Assembly: GCA_002423615.1 (NCBI GenBank)
Contig: DIKO01000005.1
Location: 1-40,996, forward strand
Source of the DNA: Desulfobacteraceae bacterium UBA5616
GTDB taxonomy: Bacteria; Desulfobacterota; Desulfobacteria; Desulfobacterales; UBA5616
Length of the DNA: 40,996 nt
Direction: 5' to 3'
This document shows, in pieces, positions 23,893 to 32,863 of this stretch (position 1 is the first letter of the stretch; every line of letters begins with the position of its first letter). Below the pieces are notes generated by a model. That model worked only from the letters and a program-made list of their open reading frames with translations. It had not been told where the DNA came from and did no database searches. The translations under genes and the position numbers were made by a program.

Positions 23893-24828
23893 GTGAAAAG
23901 CAACGGAACGGAAAACACTGAAAGGGAAAATTCACTTTCCTTCGAGTGTCCTCACGACCATTTTTTCCTGTCCGAGCATCGTCATGTCCATGAACGGCGG
24001 ACCCGGCAGGTCATCCTGTTGACATTTGCGACGATGGTTCTGGAAATTATCTCCGGACTGATGTTCGGTTCCATGGCACTGCTGGCCGACGGCTGGCATA
24101 TGGCCAGCCACGTCTCGGCTATGGGCATCACGGCCCTGGCCTATTACCTTGCCCGGAAACATCAGGAAAATCCCCGGTTCACCTTTGGTACCGGGAAAAT
24201 CGGAGACCTGGCCGCTTACACCAGCGCCGTTCTCCTGCTGATCATCGCCCTCGTCATGGCCTATGAATCCGTCATCCGATTTTTAAACCCTGTGGCCATC
24301 CGTTATCATGAAGCCATGCTGGTAGCCGTCATCGGACTGGGGGTAAACATCGTCAGTGCATTTCTGTTAAAAGAGCATGAACATCCCGAGGGGGAGAGCC
24401 ACCACCATGATCATAACCTGAGAGCAGCCTACCTCCACGTCATCGCCGACGCCCTGACATCGATTCTCGCCCTGGTTGCCCTTGGGCTGGGCATGCTCAT
24501 GGGATGGGCATTTTTCGACCCGCTTATGGGGGTTGTCGGGGCGGTTCTGATCAGCCGCTGGTCTTTTGGGTTGATGCGGTCATCGGCAGGCGTATTGCTG
24601 GATCACAGCTCCGATGATAAAGTGATCCAGGGCATCCGGGAAACCATTTCTCTGCTTCCGGGAGTTGAAATCGTCGATTTTCATGCCTGGCGGCTGGGTC
24701 CGGGTCATTTCGGCGCCATCCTCTCCCTCAGGACATCCGGCAATGAAACACCCGATTTTTTTAAAACCCGGTTATGTCATCTGAAAGAACTCTCCCATGT
24801 CACCATTGAGGTCAATCCGTGGAATTGA
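23893..24828 (+). CDS. dmeF: cation diffusion facilitator, DmeF-like (Co/Ni/Zn efflux)
   Basis: This 311-residue CDF transporter has six predicted spans. The N-terminus is His-rich (HDHFFLSEHRHVHERRTR). LADGWHMASH near 72-81 and the HVIADALTS segment near 184-192 carry the metal-site residues, and an internal loop EHEHPEGESHHHDH between spans IV and V is a second His cluster. FTFGTGKIGDLAAY is typical of the DmeF subgroup, which exports divalent cobalt and related metals by proton exchange. The GTG start has AAAGG seven bases upstream. Metal specificity is inferred from subgroup likeness only. Confidence 0.82.
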   Translation: MKSNGTENTERENSLSFECPHDHFFLSEHRHVHERRTRQVILLTFATMVLEIISGLMFGSMALLADGWHMASHVSAMGITALAYYLARKHQENPRFTFGTGKIGDLAAYTSAVLLLIIALVMAYESVIRFLNPVAIRYHEAMLVAVIGLGVNIVSAFLLKEHEHPEGESHHHDHNLRAAYLHVIADALTSILALVALGLGMLMGWAFFDPLMGVVGAVLISRWSFGLMRSSAGVLLDHSSDDKVIQGIRETISLLPGVEIVDFHAWRLGPGHFGAILSLRTSGNETPDFFKTRLCHLKELSHVTIEVNPWN

Positions 24829-24901
24829 ATCGCCGGAATCCGCCGGACGTCTGAAAGCTCTTTGTTAAACCTTTTTTTTTGGGGATAGGGTGTGATGCGT
24901 G

Positions 24902-26647
24902 ATGAAAAATGAAGCCTGCGACAAAAAGCATCGACTCACCGAAAATTTCCTGGAATACAATCTTGAATTGACGGCTACCGCAGCGGCAACGGGCTATTTT
25001 ACATGCCGGCCGGCAACCGTTCTGGAAATCCGGGACATCATTTCCCGCCTCCGATGTACCCCCTTTGATGAATTCCTGCATACCCTGCTGCTGAACCACA
25101 TTTGCGCCCTTCCCGAAAATGAGTTTGAAATCTTTTTCCGGCAAGCCCTGGATGACCATGATTCACTGCTCATGGCCGTCGGTTACGAAGCCGGTCTTCT
25201 GGGAAAAATGCCCTCATCTCTGAAAAAACGTATCAGCAAAATCGATCCGACAGCCTTGATGCCCCATACCCCCCTTATCGTCATCAAACATAAAACCGCA
25301 ATAGACCACAATCTTCACCGGAAATGGATCTCACTTTTTAGAGAAAATCTTTTAAACCATCAACCTTTGCCCCGGCCTGAAGAAAATCCCCTGCCCCTGG
25401 TCTTCGACCCGAAAAACCTGAAAACCCGATATGCACATCAGACGGACATCTCCGCCATCCACGAGAAACATCACGCCGGAAAAGCCGCATCCCCTTCTTT
25501 CGGACTGGACCGTACCATCCGAAAAGCCTTGAAAATTTTAGAGAATATAAATATCCTGGAGGGAGAAGAAATGCGTCATGAATCGTCTTTAAGCCCTTAT
25601 GCCCTTCTCCGGGGCTGGCGCATGAGCGTATCGGTACAAAATGGAAGGAATCACTTCCGGCTCTCGGGAATTCAGACCAGTTACGGCAGAGGACTCTCCC
25701 TCGATGCGGCGAGGGCCTCGAATCTGATGGAAATTCTTGAGCGGTATGCCTCCTTCGCCGTATTTGAAGAGACCCGAATCAGAGGTTATCAGGCCGAATA
25801 TGAAATGGTCCACGGCTCTTTTTCATCCATGGGGGATAAAGGCCCGGCGGCGTTGGATCCCAACCATCTTTGCCTGGAGGCGGCTTACCATGATGAAAAA
25901 TTATACTGGATGGAAGCCCGGACCCCGGATGAGGGAAAATCCGAATCGATCTGGGTCCCGGCCCAGATCGTATTCCCCTTCTGTAATCTTGACGAACCCT
26001 GCCTGTTCAGCGGTCTGGGAACCACGGGGCTTGCTTCGGGAAACACCCTGGCACAGGCAAAAGTATCCGCACTTCTGGAAATTTTCGAGCGGGATGCGGA
26101 AGCCACTATGCCTTATGACCTTTCCCGGTGTTTCCGGGTTGAATCCAGGGAGGGCGATACGGCGCCTCTTCTGGAAGCATACAGAAGTGCCGGCATAGAT
26201 CTTGTCTTTCAGGACTTGACTTCTTCCTTCGGTATTCCCTGCTGTAAATGTCTTGTGCGGGGGCTGGACGGCTCTATTTCCAAGGGTGGGGGAGCACACC
26301 TGTCCGCGAAAAAAGCTCTGGTTTCAGCCATGACGGAAACCCCCTACCCCTTCCCCCATGGCCCGGAATCGGCCAGGCTCCCTGATGGCCTTGTAATGGT
26401 CCCACTGGAAAGGCTGCCGGACTACTCAACCGGAGACCCGGATCTTGATCTGGCCATCCTGGAAGATATTCTGGCCCAAAACCATATATCCCCGATTTAT
26501 GTGGATCTCACCCGGAAGGATACCGGCATTCCCGTGGTCCGGGCTATTGTGCCGGGCCTTGAGATCATGGCGGATTTTGACGAATTTTCCCGTGTCAGCC
26601 CGAGATTATTCCATAATTATTTGAATCTCTTTGGAAAAATATCCTGA
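24902..26647 (+). CDS. YcaO-domain protein with novel N-terminal region
   Basis: This 581-residue protein has a C-terminal YcaO domain (from about residue 230), an ATP-dependent fold that phosphorylates peptide amides or assists thio-transfer. The ATP/Mg-binding acidic groups are visible: E277 and E280 in MEILERY, and E393 and E396 in LEIFER, with TETPYPF later. The Pro-rich C-terminus of azoline-forming cyclodehydratases is missing, so it is closer to non-azoline YcaO proteins. Residues 1-200 are not recognisable; they contain HxxH-like and Cys elements. No precursor peptide or TfuA is nearby. The downstream methyltransferase overlaps the end by 17 bases. An in-frame GTG three bases earlier is an alternative start. 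Confidence 0.75.
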   Translation: MKNEACDKKHRLTENFLEYNLELTATAAATGYFTCRPATVLEIRDIISRLRCTPFDEFLHTLLLNHICALPENEFEIFFRQALDDHDSLLMAVGYEAGLLGKMPSSLKKRISKIDPTALMPHTPLIVIKHKTAIDHNLHRKWISLFRENLLNHQPLPRPEENPLPLVFDPKNLKTRYAHQTDISAIHEKHHAGKAASPSFGLDRTIRKALKILENINILEGEEMRHESSLSPYALLRGWRMSVSVQNGRNHFRLSGIQTSYGRGLSLDAARASNLMEILERYASFAVFEETRIRGYQAEYEMVHGSFSSMGDKGPAALDPNHLCLEAAYHDEKLYWMEARTPDEGKSESIWVPAQIVFPFCNLDEPCLFSGLGTTGLASGNTLAQAKVSALLEIFERDAEATMPYDLSRCFRVESREGDTAPLLEAYRSAGIDLVFQDLTSSFGIPCCKCLVRGLDGSISKGGGAHLSAKKALVSAMTETPYPFPHGPESARLPDGLVMVPLERLPDYSTGDPDLDLAILEDILAQNHISPIYVDLTRKDTGIPVVRAIVPGLEIMADFDEFSRVSPRLFHNYLNLFGKIS

Positions 26648-27272
26648 CACCATAACCGGATTTGCAAAAAATCCCGAACAGGGTCTGTCCATGAAAAATT
26701 TCTTCAACAAAAACCGTTTGATGTTCATCCTGCGCTATTTCCTCGGCCGGACTCCCTGGGACACCAACATCACCCCGCCTGAGGTGGTGGAATTCATCAA
26801 TCAGACGCCTCCCGGCAAGGCCCTGGATCTGGGGTGCGGGACCGGCACGAACGCCATGGCCCTGGCACGGGCAGGATGGGAAGCCACCGGCGTTGATTTT
26901 GCCCCCAAAGCCATTCGAATCGCCCGGAAAAAAGCGGCTGAAGCGGGATTAAAAATTGATTTTCATGTGGGAGATGTCGCCGATCTGTCCATGCTGACGG
27001 GTCCTTTTGACTACGTCCTGGATATCGGCTGCCTTTTCACGCTGAATAACGACGACCGGAAAAAATACGCCGAAAACCTGGCAATGGTCGTGAACCCCGG
27101 CGGTGTTTTCATGCTCTACGCCAAGCTGCCACGAATCCGGAAGGGGGTTCCCTGGGGAATATCACCGGAGGAAGTGGACAGCCTGCTGGAAGGGTCTTTT
27201 GAAAAACTTCGTTTTGTCGCCGGCAGTGAAAACGAATTTCCATCGGCCTGGTATTGGTACGGGAAAAAATAA
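26631..27272 (+). CDS. class I SAM-dependent methyltransferase
   Basis: This 213-residue methyltransferase has the SAM-binding ALDLGCGTGTNA (motif I), followed by GVDFAPKAI (motif II), HVGDVADL and FDYVLDIGCLF (motifs III-IV). It resembles small-molecule methyltransferases of the TehB/UbiE type. The ATG at 26631 overlaps the end of the YcaO gene by 17 bases; an ATG at 26691 just before NFFNKN is an alternative and would remove the overlap. Coupling to YcaO suggests that both act on the same substrate, but no target is known. Confidence 0.75.
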   Translation: MEKYPDTITGFAKNPEQGLSMKNFFNKNRLMFILRYFLGRTPWDTNITPPEVVEFINQTPPGKALDLGCGTGTNAMALARAGWEATGVDFAPKAIRIARKKAAEAGLKIDFHVGDVADLSMLTGPFDYVLDIGCLFTLNNDDRKKYAENLAMVVNPGGVFMLYAKLPRIRKGVPWGISPEEVDSLLEGSFEKLRFVAGSENEFPSAWYWYGKK

Positions 27273-27306
27273 CCGTACCCAATCGGGCAGATCGTCCATA
27301 TGTGCT

Positions 27307-27759
27307 TTAGTACAGGGGTTTGACGAACTCGGTCATTTCTCCCCGGGTAAATTCAAGAGAACTCAGGAAGGATAAAAGCCACCAGTCCTGCCAGTTCACC
27401 AGGATGCGGATATTGCTCGCACCTTTTTCACAGCAGGCTTTTTCAAAATAGCTCACCAGACTTTTCCCCACTTTCTGCCGTCTGTATTTTGGATCAACAC
27501 CGATCAGTTCGATCAGGTAACTGTTACCGATCTCATAAGTGGATTTTGTAATCCGTCCGAGAAGAAATCCTACGATCCGGTTGTCCACTTCAGCCACCAC
27601 ACTGACATCAAGTTCGCCGCCGACATAGTTCGTGGGTATCATCGTATAGGTTGTGGCCCTGTCATTTCCCTTGATTTTCCGGTCGATTTCAAGAACTCCC
27701 TCAATGTCCTGCTCCGTCATTTTACGGATATTGATTTTTTTCATTGAGTTTTCCTTCAT
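27307..27759 (-). CDS. GNAT-family N-acetyltransferase
   Basis: This 150-residue acetyltransferase has the acetyl-CoA-binding RRQKVGKSLV (motif A, R/Q-x-x-G-x-G/S type) after the LIELIGVDPKY strand, and a MTEQDIEGVLEID N-terminus typical of the RimI-like branch. The start at 27759 follows GGAGGGG seven bases upstream. It is convergent with the methyltransferase gene and stands as a single gene. Substrate unknown. Confidence 0.82.
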   Translation of the reverse strand: MKENSMKKINIRKMTEQDIEGVLEIDRKIKGNDRATTYTMIPTNYVGGELDVSVVAEVDNRIVGFLLGRITKSTYEIGNSYLIELIGVDPKYRRQKVGKSLVSYFEKACCEKGASNIRILVNWQDWWLLSFLSSLEFTRGEMTEFVKPLY

Positions 27760-28018
27760 CTGGATCCCCTCCTTTTCGATTTTTGGGCTTTTCAACTTTT
27801 TTTATAATAGCAGAAACTTCCGCCCCTGGCGAGAATTTAGAACCGGGCGACGGAAGGAAAATCGGATTACCGTGGCATTCCGTCAGAAAATTTTATGAAT
27901 TCCATGAATGATACTTGCCATGTGCCTTCGTTTTGAGGTAATTTGGAATACCGCTTGTCATCCGATGATCCCAACCAACTGGGAAGCGTCGAAGACCGAA
28001 AACCTGAGGAATCCGTTC

Positions 28019-28582
28019 ATGACCGCCACCATTCAATTATCCGAATCGAAAACCGTGGAATTGTCCTGCAGCGTTTGCAATCGCCGGAAAATCGTCGACA
28101 TGGTCGAATACCTGGACCGCTTTGACATCAAAAAACTCAAATGGAATTGCAAATGCGGAAGTACCTGGACGGCGAATCTGGAAAAAAGACAGTATCCTCG
28201 GAAACCAACCGGTTTGCCGGGTTATTTTGTTGTTTTCCAGAATGACAAATGGATCGATTCGGGAGATATGGTGGTTGCCGATATCTCCTCAAACGGGTTG
28301 GGGCTAAAAATAAATCGCAAAAATGGATTGAAAGTTGGAGATTGGCTTGAAGTTGACTTCAATCTGGACAACAAATCCGAGACTTTCATATTAAAAATGG
28401 TTCAGGTCCGGAACATCCATTTCCCCTTTGTGGGAACTGCATTTGAAAAAAGTGACTGTCAGGATCCGGACATCGGATTTTATTTAAAGGAAGAAAGAAC
28501 TCCCTCGGAATATGACGCCCCGGTAATACGTTCTTCAGGCAAATTCCGACTGAAGGTTGTTCAGGGAGCAAACAATCCATAG
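28019..28582 (+). CDS. PilZ-domain protein with N-terminal zinc ribbon
   Basis: This 187-residue protein has N-terminal C17-x2-C20 and C44-x-C46, which can form a zinc ribbon, followed by a PilZ domain with R57-xxx-R61 (RQYPR) and DISSNGLGL, the two motifs that bind cyclic di-GMP. Such proteins transmit c-di-GMP levels to motility or secretion targets. The start at 28019 has GAGGA eight bases upstream; a longer reading from 27908 lacks support. It stands as a single gene, and its partner is unknown. Confidence 0.75.
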   Translation: MTATIQLSESKTVELSCSVCNRRKIVDMVEYLDRFDIKKLKWNCKCGSTWTANLEKRQYPRKPTGLPGYFVVFQNDKWIDSGDMVVADISSNGLGLKINRKNGLKVGDWLEVDFNLDNKSETFILKMVQVRNIHFPFVGTAFEKSDCQDPDIGFYLKEERTPSEYDAPVIRSSGKFRLKVVQGANNP

Positions 28583-28629
28583 GGATGGAACGGCCGGGAT
28601 GAGGAATAGGGGTTTTGCCGACTCAGTGC

Positions 28630-29415
28630 TTAACGGATGGCGTTGTATTTCGCCTTAACGGTTTCCGGGCCGTATTTTCGCTCCAGGCGCCGGATGATGA
28701 AATGCCCCCTGGCCATGTCCTGAAAATGGTCCATAAACAGGGTGTTGATCAGCGCACCTCCCGCGGCCCCGATGGCCGGAGCCGCCTGGGCCGCGGCTTT
28801 TTGGGATACCTGGATGCTGAATCTCTGGGCAATCCGGGCAATGAGCCTTACCAGGGCCGGTGCACCTTCCTCGGCCAGGCCTTTTTCAGCGATGTATTGA
28901 GCGGCATTGGCAACTGACCGGGCAAGGGCGGCCCGAACGGCGAAATATCCGGATTCGGCGGCATTGTCGCTGTCGTTCGCTCCGCCCATGGCGAACACTT
29001 CCATGCAGGCGAATTTGGTTTCACCATCGTGGATGTGTTCCCCCTCGCTTCGGGCGATATCCATGATCGATCTCAGCATGAGGGTGGTTGATACGGGAAG
29101 TTCCATCGCCAGAGTGGCCAACCCGAAAAATCCGCCGACAGATCCTGTTGCGGCCACGACGATCTTATGAAGGCTGTTTGAGGCGTGGGAATTTGGAGTG
29201 TCCTTCATCGTGGCCGCCGCCAGATGAATCGCTCTGGTTAACGCTATTTGGGTAATCTCCAGAACCTTCATATTCCAGTCGTCCGGCAGAAGACGGAATC
29301 CCATTTCGATGGGAACCCCCAGCAAATGGGTTATTTTGATGGCCAGACCCGGATTTTCCAGAAGGGATTTGGCTTTTTTCAAATCATTCATATCCGCGGG
29401 CTGAAATTCCATCAT
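28630..29415 (-). CDS. EcsC-family protein
   Basis: This 261-residue protein resembles the EcsC group: TGSVGGFFGLATLAMELPVSTTLMLRSI near residues 90-120 is the conserved glycine- and alanine-rich amphipathic stretch, and AAPAIGAAGGALINTLFMDHFQDMA is the second. Such proteins associate with membranes; the biochemical role is not known. AGGAAGG lies directly upstream of two ATGs (29415 and 29412). The nitrilase gene lies just upstream on the same strand. Confidence 0.72.
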   Translation of the reverse strand: MMEFQPADMNDLKKAKSLLENPGLAIKITHLLGVPIEMGFRLLPDDWNMKVLEITQIALTRAIHLAAATMKDTPNSHASNSLHKIVVAATGSVGGFFGLATLAMELPVSTTLMLRSIMDIARSEGEHIHDGETKFACMEVFAMGGANDSDNAAESGYFAVRAALARSVANAAQYIAEKGLAEEGAPALVRLIARIAQRFSIQVSQKAAAQAAPAIGAAGGALINTLFMDHFQDMARGHFIIRRLERKYGPETVKAKYNAIR

Positions 29416-29431
29416 ACCTTCCTGAAAAACT

Positions 29432-30214
29432 TTATGAAAAACACACTGCATCCTGGTCGGCATCCATCCACGCGGCGAATTTCTCCCGGTATTCCTTCAC
29501 CCGGTCGTAGGAAAGCTTAAGGGTATGAACGCAGGGGAGATCCGCCTGGCGAAACATAACCTTTCCCATGGGATCGATGACTGCGGAGTCGCCGCTGTGG
29601 GGAAAGCCGTTGCCGTCTTTTCCCACCCGGTTGACACCGATAACATAGCACTGGTTTTCAACCGCCCTGGCCGGCATGAGGATCTTCCAGTGGGGGGCGC
29701 GTTTTTCAGGCCAGTTGGCAATGTACACCGCCACATCGTACAGATTCCCCAGGTTCCGGTTCCAGACGGGAAACCGCATGTCGTAACAGATAAAGGGGCG
29801 AAGCCGCCACCCCTTGATTGCCACGGTGAGAAGCCGATTCCCCGGGGTGAAAACCCTGTGTTCGCCGATCATGCGGAACAGGTGTTTTTTGTCGTAAGTC
29901 AAGAGGGAGCCGTCGGGCTTTGCCCATAGAATCCGGTTATAATATTTGCCGTCATCTCTGATGATCACGCTTCCCATAATATCGGCATTCCTCATTCTGG
30001 ATTTTTCTGTGATCCAGGATGCAGCGGACCCGGTCATGGTTTCGGCCATTTCCGCGACGTTCATGCTGAATCCCGTGGTGAACATCTCCGGCAGGATGAT
30101 AAGATCCGTATCTTCACGGATTATATCGATCTTCCGGTCGAATGCCGCCAGATTGGCGGGGATGTCTTCCCAGAACAACTCGGCCTGGACCAGGGTAACC
30201 GTTAAATCGTCCAT
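29432..30214 (-). CDS. carbon-nitrogen hydrolase, omega-amidase type
   Basis: This 260-residue nitrilase-superfamily enzyme has the catalytic triad E43 (LPEMFTTGF), K109 (TYDKKHLF) and C143 (PFICYDMRFP). The TTGFSMN and WPEKR segments resemble the YafV/omega-amidase branch, which hydrolyses alpha-ketoglutaramate and similar amides. The ATG start lies in an AT-rich stretch downstream of the Lon-like gene. It is followed by the EcsC gene after a 16-base gap. Confidence 0.85.
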   Translation of the reverse strand: MDDLTVTLVQAELFWEDIPANLAAFDRKIDIIREDTDLIILPEMFTTGFSMNVAEMAETMTGSAASWITEKSRMRNADIMGSVIIRDDGKYYNRILWAKPDGSLLTYDKKHLFRMIGEHRVFTPGNRLLTVAIKGWRLRPFICYDMRFPVWNRNLGNLYDVAVYIANWPEKRAPHWKILMPARAVENQCYVIGVNRVGKDGNGFPHSGDSAVIDPMGKVMFRQADLPCVHTLKLSYDRVKEYREKFAAWMDADQDAVCFS

Positions 30215-30266
30215 TATTTCTTCACGGGTTTGATCAACTTATTGATATAATTCAATGATATTTCAA

Positions 30267-32666
30267 TCATTCAAAATTTTTCTTCAGTTCCATGGACCGT
30301 TTCAGATAGGTCTCCAGCTTGTTTTTTACTTTTCCATAAACCGAATCCGGGGGGTAATGTCCCTGCGGATCGGCCTTCCCGGCAGGCACTCCGGTCAGGA
30401 TTTCAATCCCCTGGGCGATGTCGGACACCCGGTAAATGTGAAATTTTCCTTTTTTGACCATATCCACGACTTCATTTTTCAGCATCAGATTCTGCACGTT
30501 GGCCGCAGGAATGATGACCCCCTGCCTGCCCGTCAACCCCTTGGTTTTGCAGACCTCGAAAAACCCCTCGATTTTCTCATTCACACCCCCGATGGCCTGG
30601 ACTTCTCCTTTCTGGTTCACCGAACCGGTGACGGCGATGCCCTGCCGGATCGGGATACCCGAAAGGCTGGACAGGATGGCGTAGAGTTCCGTTGAAGAGG
30701 CGCTGTCTCCGTCCACTCCGGAATAGCTCTGCTCGAAAGCGATGGAAATGGAGAGGCTCAGGGGATAATCCTGGGCGAAGGTTCTTCCTATGTATCCGCT
30801 GATGATCAACACCCCCTTGTCGTGGGTATTGCCCGAAAGCTTGGCTTCCCTTTCCACATTGATGATGCCGGATTTTCCCATGTAGGTCTCCGCGGTGATC
30901 CGGGAAGGCCTTCCAAAATAGATATCCCCCACCTGATAAACGGCCAGGGCATTCACCTGACCCACAACCGCCCCTTCCACATCGATCATGATGGTGTTTT
31001 CCGCATAGTTTTCATGCATTTTCTCTTCGTAGAGATTATAACGGAAGCGGCTTTCGTTGAATGCCTTCACCACATGCCTGTCCGATACCTGCCGGGCCCG
31101 GGCCCTCCTGGCCCAGTAATCGGCCTCCTTCAGCAAGGACATGATGGGACCGAATCGGATGGACAGTTTGTTCTTTTTGGCGGTATGGCGCTCTCCGAAC
31201 TCCACCATGGCGGAGACCCCGGCCGGGGTTAAGGGGAGCAGGTTTTCCCCGGCACAGGCCTTGGCGATAAACTGAACATACTGTTCGATGGTCTGGGGAT
31301 TTTTTTCCACCTCGTCGTCAAAATCCGCCCGGACTTTGAATATCTTATTAAACTTGTCATCGTTGTTCTGAAGGATCTGAAAGGGGAAATACCCACCGTA
31401 TAAAATCACCTTGACCTCCAGCGGAATGGGCTTGGGACGCAGGCTGGCCGTTCCGTAACCCAGCCCCACGGCCACATCCTCGATGTATAAAAGCTTGTTC
31501 TGCAAAGCCCGTTTCAACGCTTCCCATACAAAGGGGTTCAACAGGACCGATTCCACTTCCATGATGAGATATCCGCCGTTGGCCTTTAAAAGAGACCCGG
31601 CCTGAACCATGGTAAAATCCGTGGTAATGGTGCCCATGTAGGTCCGCTTTTCGATCTGCCCGAATACATTATGGTAGGTGGGGTTGGATTCGAAAACCAC
31701 CGGCGCACCCGTGACCTTCATGCGGTCTACCAGCACATTCACCTGATAGCGGTGGAAAAAAGATTTGGGCGGCGGTAACATCATGTTTTCCGTCCCATCG
31801 TGGTTGGCCTTCTGGACGGCGACAAAATTCTCAACATTTTCGACGATATCGTCCCGGACTTCATCCAGGTAGGAAAGCACATCCGGCCAGTCCCGGTAAT
31901 CGGCCCTGACGATATCCATCCGGCCCTTGACCACGAAAAGGGTAACCTTTTCCATGAGGGCTTCGATCTCGGCACCCATGTCCATCCCGATTCGGTTGAC
32001 CTCCCGGACAACGGCTTCGACCTGTTCCTGCACGGTCTGAATATTTTTCTGAATTTCCTCCTGCTCGGCATCGGGCAGCTTCCGGAAGTCTTCCGGGGAA
32101 ATGGGTTTTTCATCCCTGAGGGGAACCGTCTGAAAACCGGCGTTGGTCCTGGTGATCATGACTTTTCTTTCCTGAGCGAATTTCTCCATACCCTGAAAAA
32201 GTTCCCGCTGCCGCTCGGCATGTTTTTTCTGAATCCCGGCCTGATTTTCCATATGGGCTTCATCGGCAAATGCCTTGGGCAGTTCTTTTTTAAGGTCCTC
32301 CACCAACTTGGCCATGCGTTTGCAAAAGATCCCGGCCTTCCCCCGGGGAACGGCGATGGCCTTGGGAATAAATTCATCCTTGAAATTATTGACCATGCAC
32401 CAGTCATTGGAACCGGCCTGGGTCCTGGCATATTCCTGGACCAGATCCTTTACAATCGTGGATTTGCCCGTGCCCTCGAGGCCGGTGACAAAAATATTAT
32501 ACCCGGGGCTTTTCATGTTCAGACCGAATTCAATGGCGCTGACCGCCCTTTTCTGTCCGATGACGGTATCCAGGGGTTGGACCTGGGACGTATTTTTAAA
32601 TTTAAACTGCCTGGGGTCGCACAGACATTTTAACTCGGATGGGCTGATCCTGTATTTTTCGGGCAT
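30267..32666 (-). CDS. Lon-family ATP-dependent protease (AAA_32/LonB-like)
   Basis: This 799-residue protein carries an N-terminal ATPase with Walker A GLEGTGKST (about 62-70) and a C-terminal Lon protease domain with catalytic S655 (DGDSASS) and K698 (VNEKIEGF), 43 residues apart as in Lon. A long charged, coiled-coil-rich insertion (res. ~115-270) sits after the P-loop. This is the architecture of the LonB-like group lacking the classical Lon N-domain, common in deltaproteobacteria. AAGGAGAACATC precedes the ATG. It is divergent to the patatin gene. Confidence 0.87.
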   Translation of the reverse strand: MPEKYRISPSELKCLCDPRQFKFKNTSQVQPLDTVIGQKRAVSAIEFGLNMKSPGYNIFVTGLEGTGKSTIVKDLVQEYARTQAGSNDWCMVNNFKDEFIPKAIAVPRGKAGIFCKRMAKLVEDLKKELPKAFADEAHMENQAGIQKKHAERQRELFQGMEKFAQERKVMITRTNAGFQTVPLRDEKPISPEDFRKLPDAEQEEIQKNIQTVQEQVEAVVREVNRIGMDMGAEIEALMEKVTLFVVKGRMDIVRADYRDWPDVLSYLDEVRDDIVENVENFVAVQKANHDGTENMMLPPPKSFFHRYQVNVLVDRMKVTGAPVVFESNPTYHNVFGQIEKRTYMGTITTDFTMVQAGSLLKANGGYLIMEVESVLLNPFVWEALKRALQNKLLYIEDVAVGLGYGTASLRPKPIPLEVKVILYGGYFPFQILQNNDDKFNKIFKVRADFDDEVEKNPQTIEQYVQFIAKACAGENLLPLTPAGVSAMVEFGERHTAKKNKLSIRFGPIMSLLKEADYWARRARARQVSDRHVVKAFNESRFRYNLYEEKMHENYAENTIMIDVEGAVVGQVNALAVYQVGDIYFGRPSRITAETYMGKSGIINVEREAKLSGNTHDKGVLIISGYIGRTFAQDYPLSLSISIAFEQSYSGVDGDSASSTELYAILSSLSGIPIRQGIAVTGSVNQKGEVQAIGGVNEKIEGFFEVCKTKGLTGRQGVIIPAANVQNLMLKNEVVDMVKKGKFHIYRVSDIAQGIEILTGVPAGKADPQGHYPPDSVYGKVKNKLETYLKRSMELKKNFE

Positions 32667-32769
32667 GATGTTCTCCTTGGCCGCATTGCGATGAAGAAAT
32701 AAAATCTAAACTGGCGGAAACGGTCAATATTGTCAAGTCTTTATGTTTTTTGCCCCGGAAGACTTCTTC

Positions 32770-32798
32770 TTGCCAATACGATCTGTTTTTGCTAATGA
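32770..32798 (+). promoter_or_regulatory. sigma-70-like promoter of the patatin gene
   Basis: TTGCCA (32770-32775) and TAATGA (32793-32798) are separated by 17 bases, with a start expected about 59 bases before the ATG at 32864. Only the Lon-like gene lies opposite. Confidence 0.4.
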
Positions 32799-32863
32799 TC
32801 AGCAGCACTGCAATTCTCTAAAGACGATTTTTTTCCGATCGATTTACTGAAAACACATATGCC

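Noticed and set aside
31800..32633. Plus-strand frame of 277 codons opposite the Lon-like gene
   Set aside because: Shadow of the protease gene; no recognisable domain.
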